Assembly: GCF_016616425.1 (NCBI RefSeq)
Contig: NZ_CP067101.1
Location: 5,332,001 to 5,396,000 of the forward strand
DNA from: Bradyrhizobium diazoefficiens
Lineage (GTDB): Bacteria > Pseudomonadota > Alphaproteobacteria > Rhizobiales > Xanthobacteraceae
Length of the DNA stretch: 64,000 nt
Direction of reading: 5' to 3'
Shown here: positions 30,286 to 38,581 of the stretch, in pieces
How the letters are laid out: every line of letters begins with the position of its first letter
Position numbering within the stretch: the first letter of the stretch is position 1
The notes under the pieces: generated by a model
The model's input: the letters and a program-made list of their open reading frames with translations, nothing else
Told to the model about the DNA's origin: nothing
The model's database searches: none
Position numbers and translations under genes: made by a program

Positions 30286-31125
30286 ATGGCCGACCGCCTG
30301 AACGGCTATCGCATTCTGATCCTGGAAACGCGCGAGGAAGCGCAGTTTTCCAAGCTGCTGGCCGAACAAGGCGCCGCGGTCGTGCAGTGCCCGATGTTCA
30401 CCATTCACGATGCGCCGGACCCGGCCCCGGTCGAGGCCTGGATCCGCCGCGCCATTGAGAAGCCCCTTGACGACCTCGTGCTGATGACCGGCGAAGGCCT
30501 GCGGCGGATCATGAAACTCGCCGGCGCCCGCGGGCTCGATTCCGCCCTTGTCGCGGCGCTCGCCAAGGCGCGGAAATTCGCTCGCGGCCCCAAGCCCGGC
30601 AAGGCGCTGCGCGAGATCGGTCTGGAAGCGCAGCAGACCACGGAGAAACCGACCACCGAAGGCGTCATCCAGATGCTCGGCAAGCTCGATCTCAGGGGCC
30701 GGCGCCTCGGCCTCCAGCTCTATCCGGACAAGGACCACGGCGCGCTGACCGGCGCGCTCGCCGCCCAGGGCGCCGAGGTCGATACCGTGCTGCCCTATGT
30801 CTACGATTCCAGGGCCGCCGATGCCAATATCGCCGCCGCCGTCGACGAGATGGCCGCGGGGCGGATCGATGCGCTCGCGCTGACCAATCTCGGCCAGGTC
30901 CGCCGCCTGATCGAGGCCGCGAAGGCGCATGGCAGCGAGGCCAAGCTGCGCGCCGGCCTCGAACAGACGCTGATTGCGTCAGTAGGCCCGGCAGTCTCCG
31001 GCGAGCTCGCCGCGCACGGACTGCGCACCGACGTCTCGCCGACGGAAGATCATTATTTCATGCGTCCGCTGATCTCGGCGATGGCCACGGCGCTCGCCGA
31101 GAAACGACCGAGGGCGGCGGGGTGA
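30286..31125 (+). CDS. Uroporphyrinogen-III synthase (HemD) family protein
   Basis: 279 residues from ATG 30286, with GGAG eight bases before it. Two alternating Rossmann-like lobes: the first starts NGYRILILETREEAQFSKLL, the second DLRGRRLGLQLYPD. LMTGEGLRR and LTNLGQVRRLIEAA occupy the places of the usual HemD FTSxxxV motifs but differ from them. HemD closes hydroxymethylbilane to uroporphyrinogen III. As the motifs are divergent, it may be a second HemD-like protein in place of the haem-pathway enzyme. No other tetrapyrrole gene is nearby. Confidence 0.75.
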   Translation: MADRLNGYRILILETREEAQFSKLLAEQGAAVVQCPMFTIHDAPDPAPVEAWIRRAIEKPLDDLVLMTGEGLRRIMKLAGARGLDSALVAALAKARKFARGPKPGKALREIGLEAQQTTEKPTTEGVIQMLGKLDLRGRRLGLQLYPDKDHGALTGALAAQGAEVDTVLPYVYDSRAADANIAAAVDEMAAGRIDALALTNLGQVRRLIEAAKAHGSEAKLRAGLEQTLIASVGPAVSGELAAHGLRTDVSPTEDHYFMRPLISAMATALAEKRPRAAG

Positions 31126-31137
31126 TCGCCAAGACGC

Positions 31138-31818
31138 CTAGCCTGCCACCTGCGAGGCGGCCGACATCAGCTCCTGTGGACTCGGCGCTCCGAACATGCG
31201 CTCGCCGCCGCCGGGAACCTCGGTGAACGTCCAGCGCACGATCCCCTCCCGGTCGAGCAAGAACTGGCCAAACAGCTGCCCCGTGCCGGTTGCCGCCATA
31301 TGCTGGTCGGCTTCGGTCATCTCGTAACCGTCCTTCTTGTTGAGATACTCCGCGGCTGTCGGCCGGTTCATCGGGCCAGGCAACTCGCCGGGGATATCCA
31401 CTTGCATGCTCATGACCACGTCCATGCCCACCTTGCGTGGCCACTCGGTTTCGTTCTCCGTGAATTCGAGATTGGGCAGGCCGAATGCGCGGTGCGAGAC
31501 CCGATCGGGATCGGACGCGGCGAGCAGATTGGGCAACGGATGATAGCGGAAATAGAGCCGCGCCCGGTCGATCGGCGTGTTGACGACCGTGAGACTTTCG
31601 ATGCCCTTCCCGCGCAGCGCGCCATCAAGCTGCGCCTGCGCCGCGATATGCCGCCGACAGAACGGGCAGTGCAGGCCACGAAACAGGCCCACCAGTATTG
31701 GACTATGCCCGCGATAATCCTCGAGCGCGATTTTTCCTTCGCGCGTGATGGCGTCCAGGACGATATTCGGTGCGCGATCGCCCGGCTGAAGTGTTCCATC
31801 TACATGACGGTCCGACAT
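31138..31818 (-). CDS. Peroxiredoxin-like (AhpC/TSA superfamily) protein
   Basis: 226 residues. A thioredoxin-like fold beginning LQPGDRAPNIVLD, with the redox site FRGLHCPFCRRH: a CPFC pair instead of the single peroxidatic Cys of classical peroxiredoxins, so a thiol-disulfide or glutaredoxin-like role is possible. DREGIVRWTFTEVPGGGE near the end matches the terminal strand of the family. It is 21 bases upstream-adjacent in order to the end of the cyclase gene on the same strand and may share its transcript. Confidence 0.82.
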   Translation of the reverse strand: MSDRHVDGTLQPGDRAPNIVLDAITREGKIALEDYRGHSPILVGLFRGLHCPFCRRHIAAQAQLDGALRGKGIESLTVVNTPIDRARLYFRYHPLPNLLAASDPDRVSHRAFGLPNLEFTENETEWPRKVGMDVVMSMQVDIPGELPGPMNRPTAAEYLNKKDGYEMTEADQHMAATGTGQLFGQFLLDREGIVRWTFTEVPGGGERMFGAPSPQELMSAASQVAG

Positions 31819-31839
31819 GGTTGAACTCCCTTACATTCG

Positions 31840-34800
31840 CTAGTCAAGGAACGGCAGTACGATCAGCCCTGCGGGATCAAGCCCGTGCCGGGCGCAGACG
31901 TCATGAGCCAGCGCGAAATACCGCTCGGCCTCGGGCATGTCGCCTCGATCAAGGTTCAATGTCGCAAGACCATCATAGCATGGAAACAGCTGCTGCGGCT
32001 CGCCGGTCTCGCTCGCCACCTCGATGGCCTCATTGTAGCAGCGCGCGGCCATGTCGGGGCGGAAGTGGCACTGATGGATCTGCCCGAGCACGATGAGGGG
32101 TACCGGGAGATGCTCGCGCTGATCGAGCGCGCGGTCGATCTCGATCGCCTTTTCGGCAGCCGGCACCCCCTCCTCGGTACATCTGTCCGTGAAGGTGCAA
32201 CAGGCGACGGCAAGATTGGCAAGAAGGCGGGCCTGGAAGCCGAGATCGCCGATGCGGTTCGCGACATCGAGCCCGCGCCGGCAAACCGCCATGGCTTGCG
32301 CCGGGTCGACGATCGTGTAGAGCACGCCAAGGTTGGTGTAGCCGCGGCACGCCACGTTGAGGAGGCCGGCGGTCTCGGCTGCCGCGACACTTTGCTCCAC
32401 CTCGTTCACCGCCTCCTGGTGTCGCCCAAGCCGCGCCAGCGCAACCCCCTTGGTGTTGAGCGCCTCCGCAATGGCGCCCGCCGCCTCGAACCCGGCTTGC
32501 TCGCCCGCATCCGTCGGCACCGACCGCGCATAGCCAAGCGCGTCGTCCGCCCACCGCGCGGCGGCGACGTGATCGCCCACACGGAACGCAAGACGGCCGC
32601 GCTCTTGCTGGAGATGAGCCCACTCCAGGAGGTGTGCCCACTCGGTCGGCGCGTCGGTCCCGCCAAGCCGTTCAGCCGCCTCGGCATAGTGCGTCTCTGC
32701 CCTGACGCGCTTGCCGGCGTCCCACAACAATCGACCGAGCTTGCGAAGAATGCGCGCCTCGCCGATGCGGTCCCCTGCCGTGCGGTGTCCCTCCAGCGCA
32801 CTCTGGTAGTGGTCCTCGGCGGTGCTTCGGCGGCCAGTCACGCAACAGAGGTCCGCAACCCGCTCGTGCAGGATCAGGCGTTCCGGCGCCTGTTCGCCGG
32901 CGGTCGACAGCACGGCGAGGGATTGCTGATAGAAACGGAGGGCATCGTCGTTGGCATAGCTCGCACGCGCGCGATCGCCGGCCGCGCGCAAATAGCGTGC
33001 GCCTCTCGACTTGCTCGCGCTCAGACTGAAGTGATGTCCGAGCAATATGAGATCTTCGAGCTGCTCGGGCTCTTTGCCATAGAGCCGCTCCAGCGCGGCA
33101 CCAATCCGTCCATGCAGTTCGACCCGACGCTGCAAAAGCAGATTTTGATAGATCACGTCCTGAAGCATGGTCTGCGTGAAGCGATAGGTCCGCAGCGACA
33201 TCGAGTTCGAGCCCGCGACCTCCTCGATGACCTCGGCGTCGCACAGAAGCTCGAGCCCTGCTTCGACCCTTGCCGGCTCGGTTGCTGCCGCACCGAGAAC
33301 AGCCGCATCAAAGCGCGGACCGATCACCGCGGCCTCCTGGGCCAATTGGCGCACCTGATGGGGTAACCGGTCGAGGCGCGCCAGCAACAACGCCTGAATG
33401 CTTGCTGGAATATCGGCGGCGGCTTCATCCGATTTCATCCGCCACTGCGCGCCGTCGCGCTCCAGGGCCCCGCCTTCGATGAGGCCGCGGATGATCTCCT
33501 CGAGGAAAAGCGGATTTCCACCGGCGCGATCGAGAATTCGCGTGAACAAATGTCCCGGCAGTTCCCGCCAACCGCAACCGAAATACGCCGCGAGCAGCCT
33601 TCGTCCGTCAGCATCGGCAAGCGGAGACAGCCGAATGGTCGTGTGACTGATCCTGCTCGAACCTAACTGATCCACCAGCGCTGGCCGATGTGTAAACAGC
33701 AGCATCAGCCGCGTCCGCTCAAGCCGGTCCATCAGGAACCGCAACGCTTCAAGCGACACCGCGTCGGCCCAATGCAGATCCTCGACGATGATCAGAAGCG
33801 GCGACGAGGCGAGGCGGCGTTCGAAGACGGTACGGATCGCGAAAAAGATCTGTCGCCGGAGCTGTTCCGGCTCGACGTGCCTGAGCACGGCGTTGGGATC
33901 GTCAAGGCCAAGAACGTGCAAGTAGAGAGGCATCAGGCGATCGGCCTCCTCGGCCGCAAGGCCGAGTTCCAAGAGCGCTTCCGCAACTTTCCTCTCGGCC
34001 TCCGCGGCGCCGGCCTTCTGGGCAATGCCATAGGCGCTCCGCAGCACGGCGGCGAGTGCTCCGTAGGACTGTTCGCCAAGCGGCGAGCAGACCGCCCGTC
34101 GGATCGCCACGCCTGCGAAGCGTTCCTCATCGCGGATGCGGGCGACGAATTCGTTCACCAGCCGCGTCTTCCCGATGCCCGCTTCGCCAACCAGCCGCAC
34201 CAGTTGAGCCGCGCCGCCGCACGCGAGATCAAGGCTGCCGATCACGCGCGCAAGCTCAGCGTCGCGCCCGATCAGTGGTGCATCAAGGCCCAGCATGTCG
34301 AGGCCGCGTGCCGCGCGGGGCGTATCGAGCGCTCCCTTCAGACGATGGACCAGAACGCTGCCCATCTTGCCCTTGAGCGAGATCTCGCCGAGCGAGTCAT
34401 AGGAGAACGCATGCCGCGTCAGACGGTAGGTCAGCGGCCCGACCAGCACCTCGTCCGGGGACGCCATCGACTGCAATCGCTGCGCCGTATTCACGGTGTC
34501 GCCGGTCACCGAATAGGATTTGGCAACGCCCACGCCTAACCCACCCGCGACGACGTGGCCGGTGTTGATGCCGACATGGAGCTGCAACGGCGAACCGGCA
34601 TAGGCCTTCGCGCGCTCGCTGAGGCGCGCCGTTCGGCTGATCATGTCGAGAGCAGCGCGGACCGCCCGCTCGGGGTCGTCCTCGTGCGCAGCCGGCGCAC
34701 CAAATAGCGCGAGCAGCGCATCGCCGATGAACTTGTCCACGAAGCCGCCAAAGCTCTGCACGGCGGCCGTCAACTCCTCGAACAACTGGTTCTGAAGCGT

Positions 34801-35172
34801 CTGCATGACCTCTGGGTCGAGCCGCTCGCTCATCGCAGTGAAGCCGCTGAGGTCGGCGAACAGCACGGTAATGGTGCGGCGGTTTGCTTCGCTATCGACG
34901 TCGTTCGACTGCGGTCGAAATACGTGTTGAGCCGTCTGCAGGAGCGGTGGCGAGGACGATCTGATTGGGAGCGTCGCCGGGCTGGTCTGCGCCGCTGCCT
35001 GCCCGCCGTCCTTGGTGGCCCCGCTGATGAGTGAGCCGCATTTCGGGCAGTAGACAAAATCCGGTGCACATGGAAAGCCGCAGCCGGGGCACGCGTGCGG
35101 CTGCTTCGTGCCGCACTTCGGGCAGAAGGCAAAGCCGCTCTGAACCTCGAAACCACAACCCGAGCAGTTCAT
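31840..35172 (-). CDS. Zinc-ribbon / class III nucleotide cyclase / AAA ATPase / TPR protein
   Basis: 1110 residues. Residues 1-50 carry two four-Cys zinc ribbons (CSGCG...CPKCG and CPGCG...CPKCG). Residues about 95-280 form a class III cyclase domain: VLFADLSGFTAMSE and KFIGDALLALFG supply the two metal Asp, and GDTVNTAQRL the transition-state Asn and Arg, so it looks active. Residues about 300-620 are an AAA-type ATPase (GEAGIGKTRLV, then IIVEDLHWAD). The C-terminal 450 residues are Ala-rich TPR-like helices. This layout is a cytosolic signalling cyclase of the type common in rhizobia; its input and partner are unknown. ATG 35172 has GAGG upstream. Confidence 0.92.
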   Translation of the reverse strand: MNCSGCGFEVQSGFAFCPKCGTKQPHACPGCGFPCAPDFVYCPKCGSLISGATKDGGQAAAQTSPATLPIRSSSPPLLQTAQHVFRPQSNDVDSEANRRTITVLFADLSGFTAMSERLDPEVMQTLQNQLFEELTAAVQSFGGFVDKFIGDALLALFGAPAAHEDDPERAVRAALDMISRTARLSERAKAYAGSPLQLHVGINTGHVVAGGLGVGVAKSYSVTGDTVNTAQRLQSMASPDEVLVGPLTYRLTRHAFSYDSLGEISLKGKMGSVLVHRLKGALDTPRAARGLDMLGLDAPLIGRDAELARVIGSLDLACGGAAQLVRLVGEAGIGKTRLVNEFVARIRDEERFAGVAIRRAVCSPLGEQSYGALAAVLRSAYGIAQKAGAAEAERKVAEALLELGLAAEEADRLMPLYLHVLGLDDPNAVLRHVEPEQLRRQIFFAIRTVFERRLASSPLLIIVEDLHWADAVSLEALRFLMDRLERTRLMLLFTHRPALVDQLGSSRISHTTIRLSPLADADGRRLLAAYFGCGWRELPGHLFTRILDRAGGNPLFLEEIIRGLIEGGALERDGAQWRMKSDEAAADIPASIQALLLARLDRLPHQVRQLAQEAAVIGPRFDAAVLGAAATEPARVEAGLELLCDAEVIEEVAGSNSMSLRTYRFTQTMLQDVIYQNLLLQRRVELHGRIGAALERLYGKEPEQLEDLILLGHHFSLSASKSRGARYLRAAGDRARASYANDDALRFYQQSLAVLSTAGEQAPERLILHERVADLCCVTGRRSTAEDHYQSALEGHRTAGDRIGEARILRKLGRLLWDAGKRVRAETHYAEAAERLGGTDAPTEWAHLLEWAHLQQERGRLAFRVGDHVAAARWADDALGYARSVPTDAGEQAGFEAAGAIAEALNTKGVALARLGRHQEAVNEVEQSVAAAETAGLLNVACRGYTNLGVLYTIVDPAQAMAVCRRGLDVANRIGDLGFQARLLANLAVACCTFTDRCTEEGVPAAEKAIEIDRALDQREHLPVPLIVLGQIHQCHFRPDMAARCYNEAIEVASETGEPQQLFPCYDGLATLNLDRGDMPEAERYFALAHDVCARHGLDPAGLIVLPFLD

Positions 35173-35376
35173 GGCTCAAGACCTCGCGGAAGCCGCGATG
35201 GCGCAATCTGCTGGCCCTACCGAATGGGTCCCAGGATGCAGACCAGAATGGGCTCTGCGCGCGGAAAGAGCAAGCGGCGGTAGCCTACCTCTCAGTACGG
35301 GCGACGAAGCAATGTTGCGGGCGCACGGGCGCACCGCACGTCGTCGGCAAAGCATGCTGGCATGCGGTAGCGTCAA

Positions 35377-35404
35377 TTGACAGGGGCCTCGCCGCGGCTA
35401 CCCT
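35377..35404 (+). promoter_or_regulatory. Possible promoter of the MFS gene
   Basis: A perfect TTGACA (35377-35382) is followed after 16 bases by a poor -10, TACCCT (35399-35404). It is about 20 bases before the MFS start and lies within the divergent region. Confidence 0.3.
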
Positions 35405-35425
35405 GTCGAACAGAAGAACAAATGA

Positions 35426-36727
35426 ATGAGGGCAGGGAATCGCCGTGAAACCCGTCATCGCATCTTGAGCACATCCGCGCGACCTTCCGCGCTCGCACCG
35501 TTCCGCATCCGCAACTATCGCTTTCAGTGGCCGTCCGATCTGCTCACCTCCTGGGCGTTCGAGGTGGAGACGCTCGTGCTCGGCTGGTACATCCTGGTCG
35601 AGACCGGCTCTGTGCTCCTGCTGACCGTGCTTGCCTCGCTCCAGTTCGTCGGAACATTGGTGGCGCCGGTGTTCGGCATGATCGGCGACCGCATGGGCCA
35701 TCGCGACCTGCTGGTCGTGATGCGTCTTGCCTACACCGTGCTCTCATCGACCATCATGGTTCTGGCGCTGAGCGGTCATCTGTCCCCGCTGAGCGTCATG
35801 GTCATCGTCGCGATCATGGGCCTGATCCGCCCCTCGGATCTCGGCGTCCGGGGCGCGTTGCTCGCCGAGATCATGCCGGCCGAGCAGCTGGTGGGTGCCA
35901 TCAGCGTTGCGCGCACCACCCAGGACAGCGCGCGCATCGCCGGAGCGTTGACGGGCGCCGGGCTGTTCGCCGTCCTCGGCATTGGCCTCGTCTATGTGGC
36001 GATCGCCTGTCTCTACTTCGCGGCAGCGCTGCTCATGCTCTGCCTGACCCGGCCGAAAAGGACCGTCACCACGAGCGATCTTCCGGCGAACGGCCACGCC
36101 GTTTCGAGATTGCTCGGCGACTTGAAGGAAGGGATCGTCTATGCCTGGAATGGCCCGGGAATGCGCGCGGCGCTGTGCGTCGCCTTCCTGGCCAATCTCA
36201 CCGCATTTCCCTTCACTGGCGGATTGCTGCCCTACATCGCGCGGGAGATCTTTCAGACCGACCAGACCGGCCTCGGCTATCTCTCGGCGAGCTTCGCCGT
36301 GGGCTCGCTGATCGGCTCGATCACGCTCAGCCTCGTCAGCGGACTGCGCATTGCCCGGCTTCTGATCGGCGCGACGCTGGCCTGGTACGCCATGCTGCTG
36401 GTGTTCGTCGAGATCAGGACCATGCCGGTGGCGATGGCCTGCCTTGTTCTCGCCGGCATCGCCCAAAGCATGTCGATGATCTCGGCCGCGGTGATCCTGA
36501 TGCGCACCGCGAGTGCACATCTGCGCGGTCGCGTGATGGGCGTGCGCATGATGGTGATCTACGGCCTGCCGCTCGGATTGCTCGCGGCCGGCAGCCTGAT
36601 CGATGCCATCGGCTATTCCGCGACGGGCTCGCTCTATGCCGCCGCAGGCTTCATCGCGATGCTGGCGATCGCGGTCCGCTGGCGCGCCGACCTCTGGCCG
36701 GTCCATGCCCCGGCCAATGCACAATGA
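35426..36727 (+). CDS. MFS transporter (EntS/MFS_3-like)
   Basis: 433 residues and about 11-12 hydrophobic segments. After a polar start, FRIRNYRFQWPSDLLTSWAF and GMIGDRMGHRDLLVVMRLAY give the MFS loop 2-3 pattern (GxxxDRxGHR). A long cytosolic loop (LTRPKRTVTTSDL) divides the halves. EntS-like relatives export siderophores or drugs; no siderophore gene lies here, so the substrate is open. The start is uncertain: ATG 35426 has a weak site and the first 20 residues look atypical. Confidence 0.88.
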   Translation: MRAGNRRETRHRILSTSARPSALAPFRIRNYRFQWPSDLLTSWAFEVETLVLGWYILVETGSVLLLTVLASLQFVGTLVAPVFGMIGDRMGHRDLLVVMRLAYTVLSSTIMVLALSGHLSPLSVMVIVAIMGLIRPSDLGVRGALLAEIMPAEQLVGAISVARTTQDSARIAGALTGAGLFAVLGIGLVYVAIACLYFAAALLMLCLTRPKRTVTTSDLPANGHAVSRLLGDLKEGIVYAWNGPGMRAALCVAFLANLTAFPFTGGLLPYIAREIFQTDQTGLGYLSASFAVGSLIGSITLSLVSGLRIARLLIGATLAWYAMLLVFVEIRTMPVAMACLVLAGIAQSMSMISAAVILMRTASAHLRGRVMGVRMMVIYGLPLGLLAAGSLIDAIGYSATGSLYAAAGFIAMLAIAVRWRADLWPVHAPANAQ

Positions 36728-36748
36728 GGCGACTGGCGCCCACCCGCC

Positions 36749-37423
36749 TTAATCCCCATACCCGCGCAGCCGCTCGATATCGAGGATGGTAACGCCGCCG
36801 TATTCCAATCTCAGCAGCCCCTCCTTCTCCAGCCGGTTCAGCGCGCGGTTGGCGTTCTGCCGGGACATGCCGGAGAGCGCGCCGATCTCCTCCTGGGTGA
36901 TCTCCAGATGCGCGGTCGATTCCGGATAGAGGATCGGGTTGAACAGCGAGGCGATGCTGCGGGCGAGGCGCGCGGTGGCATCCAGCGTGCGGTTGACCTC
37001 GAGCATGCCGATGAACTGGCCGAGCCGTTCGTTGAGCTGGCGAACCAGGAAGCGGTTGAAGCCGACGCTGTTTTCGAACAGCCACATGAAGGCGCTGCGT
37101 TCCATCAGCGCGACGCGGCTGTCGCGCAGCGCGACCACGTCGTAGCGTCGCGGCTCGTTCTTGAGCACGCTACCCTCGCCGAACCAGGCCCCTGCCGTCA
37201 GCCCGGCAAGGCTGGTCTCCTTGCCGTCCCTGGAGACCCCGCCCATGCGGGCAAGGCCGCCCACCATGCCAGCCCAATAGGCAAAAATATCGCCGCGCAT
37301 GAACACGGTCTCGCCGGTGCCGTAGGACCGCTCCGTGATTCCGGCACGCGCGACCTCGATCTCCGCTTGCGTGAGCTCGCGCGACCAGGCGGCGACGCGC
37401 TTCAGATGATCTTCTGAAATCAT
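36749..37423 (-). CDS. Crp/Fnr-family transcriptional regulator
   Basis: 224 residues. The N-terminal cyclic-nucleotide-binding fold is present (ETVFMRGDIFAYWAGMVGGLARM, then GLTAGAWFGEGSVL), a dimer helix follows, and the C-terminal winged helix has TQEEIGALSGMSRQNANRALNRLEKEG. There is no cysteine at all, so it is not an oxygen-sensing FeS FNR. The effector pocket glycine/Glu (GEGS) is kept, but the usual Arg-Ser pair is not clear. It is divergent from transporter 2 and a palindrome lies 41 bases before its start, pointing to local and self control. Confidence 0.9.
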   Translation of the reverse strand: MISEDHLKRVAAWSRELTQAEIEVARAGITERSYGTGETVFMRGDIFAYWAGMVGGLARMGGVSRDGKETSLAGLTAGAWFGEGSVLKNEPRRYDVVALRDSRVALMERSAFMWLFENSVGFNRFLVRQLNERLGQFIGMLEVNRTLDATARLARSIASLFNPILYPESTAHLEITQEEIGALSGMSRQNANRALNRLEKEGLLRLEYGGVTILDIERLRGYGD

Positions 37424-37759
37424 GATCTCGCGGCCAGCCGCACCGTTTCGTCACTCCACCTTCTGTTGCATTGCAACATGATCATCTCGACCGCCATCCG
37501 ACGAAAGATGAAGGTCGCTGCCGCCCGGCAAACTTTGTCGCAGAATTGTCAGCCGGGAGACATTTCAAAATAGCGCTTTCCCCTATTGAGGACCACCTTG
37601 GGCGATGCGGCTTTTGATCCCTGACCGGAACGAGAGTGGCGCGGCTCCGGTCGAGACCATCTGTTGCATGGCCTCACCGGTACGGCCGTACTAGGATCGC
37701 CCAGCAGGAACGGACGAAGAGCGCCATTGAATGCGCCATCACCGGGAGGGATTCGTTTG
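37424..37759. other. Divergent regulator/transporter 2 region
   Basis: About 335 bases without a gene I can support. It has the perfect palindrome at 37464-37478 and a second partial copy of its half site (TGTTGCATG near 37662) close to the transporter start. Confidence 0.6.
37464..37478. promoter_or_regulatory. Palindromic operator candidate
   Basis: TGTTGCATTGCAACA is a perfect 7-1-7 palindrome, 41 bases upstream of the Crp/Fnr-type gene. Its position fits self-regulation, and control of transporter 2 by the same protein is plausible. Confidence 0.5.
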
Positions 37760-38581
37760 GTGGCTACCAGTCTTGAAGTGCGCGGCGTGTCCTTGCGCTT
37801 CGGCGGCGTTCGTGCGCTGACCGATGTCAGCTTCGCTATCAAGGGCGGCGAGCTATTCTCGATCATCGGTCCCAACGGCGCCGGCAAGACGTCTATCGTG
37901 AACTGTATTTCCGGCCGCTACAAGCCGACTGAAGGCCAGCTCTTCTATGGGGATCGCGACATCACCGGCCTGACGCCGAATGCACGGGCCTCGCTCGGCA
38001 TCGGCCGCACCTTCCAGAACCTGGCGCTGTTCCACCACATGAGCGTGCTCGACAACATCATGGTCGGGCGTCATCACCTCCTGAAGAACAATTTCCTCAC
38101 GGGCTCGCTGTACTGGATCACCGGTGCCCGCAAGGAGGAGCTGGAGCACCGTCGCAAGGTCGAGGAGATCATCGACTTCCTCGATCTCCAGTCGGTACGG
38201 AAAGCGCAAGCCGGCACCCTCTCCTACGGTCTGCGCAAGCGGGTGGAACTCGCCCGCGCCATGGCGCTGGAGCCGCGTCTCATTCTCCTCGACGAGCCGA
38301 TGGCCGGCATGAATTTCGAGGAGAAGGAGGATATGGCCCGCTACATCGTCGACCTCAACGAGGAGTTCGGGATGACGGTGGTGATGATCGAGCACGACAT
38401 GGGCGTGGTGATGGACATCTCCCATCGCGTCATGGTGCTGGATTTCGGCAAGAAGATCGCCGAGGGCGATCCGGCAACCGTGCTCGCCGATTCCCACGTC
38501 AAGCGTGCCTATCTCGGCGAGGAGGACGAGGTGCTGGTCGATCCCGACGATGCGCCGCCGGCGCAGGAGAGCGCGGCATGA
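37760..38581 (+). CDS. HAAT transporter 2, LivG-type ATPase
   Basis: 273 residues from GTG 37760, nine bases after GGGAGGG. Walker A GPNGAGKTS, LSYGLRKRVELARAM as the signature, and Walker B LILLDEPMAGM. A C-terminal acidic tail (EEDEVLVDPDDAPP) is longer than usual. It overlaps the ligase gene (ATGA). First gene of the second transporter operon. Confidence 0.92.
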   Translation: MATSLEVRGVSLRFGGVRALTDVSFAIKGGELFSIIGPNGAGKTSIVNCISGRYKPTEGQLFYGDRDITGLTPNARASLGIGRTFQNLALFHHMSVLDNIMVGRHHLLKNNFLTGSLYWITGARKEELEHRRKVEEIIDFLDLQSVRKAQAGTLSYGLRKRVELARAMALEPRLILLDEPMAGMNFEEKEDMARYIVDLNEEFGMTVVMIEHDMGVVMDISHRVMVLDFGKKIAEGDPATVLADSHVKRAYLGEEDEVLVDPDDAPPAQESAA

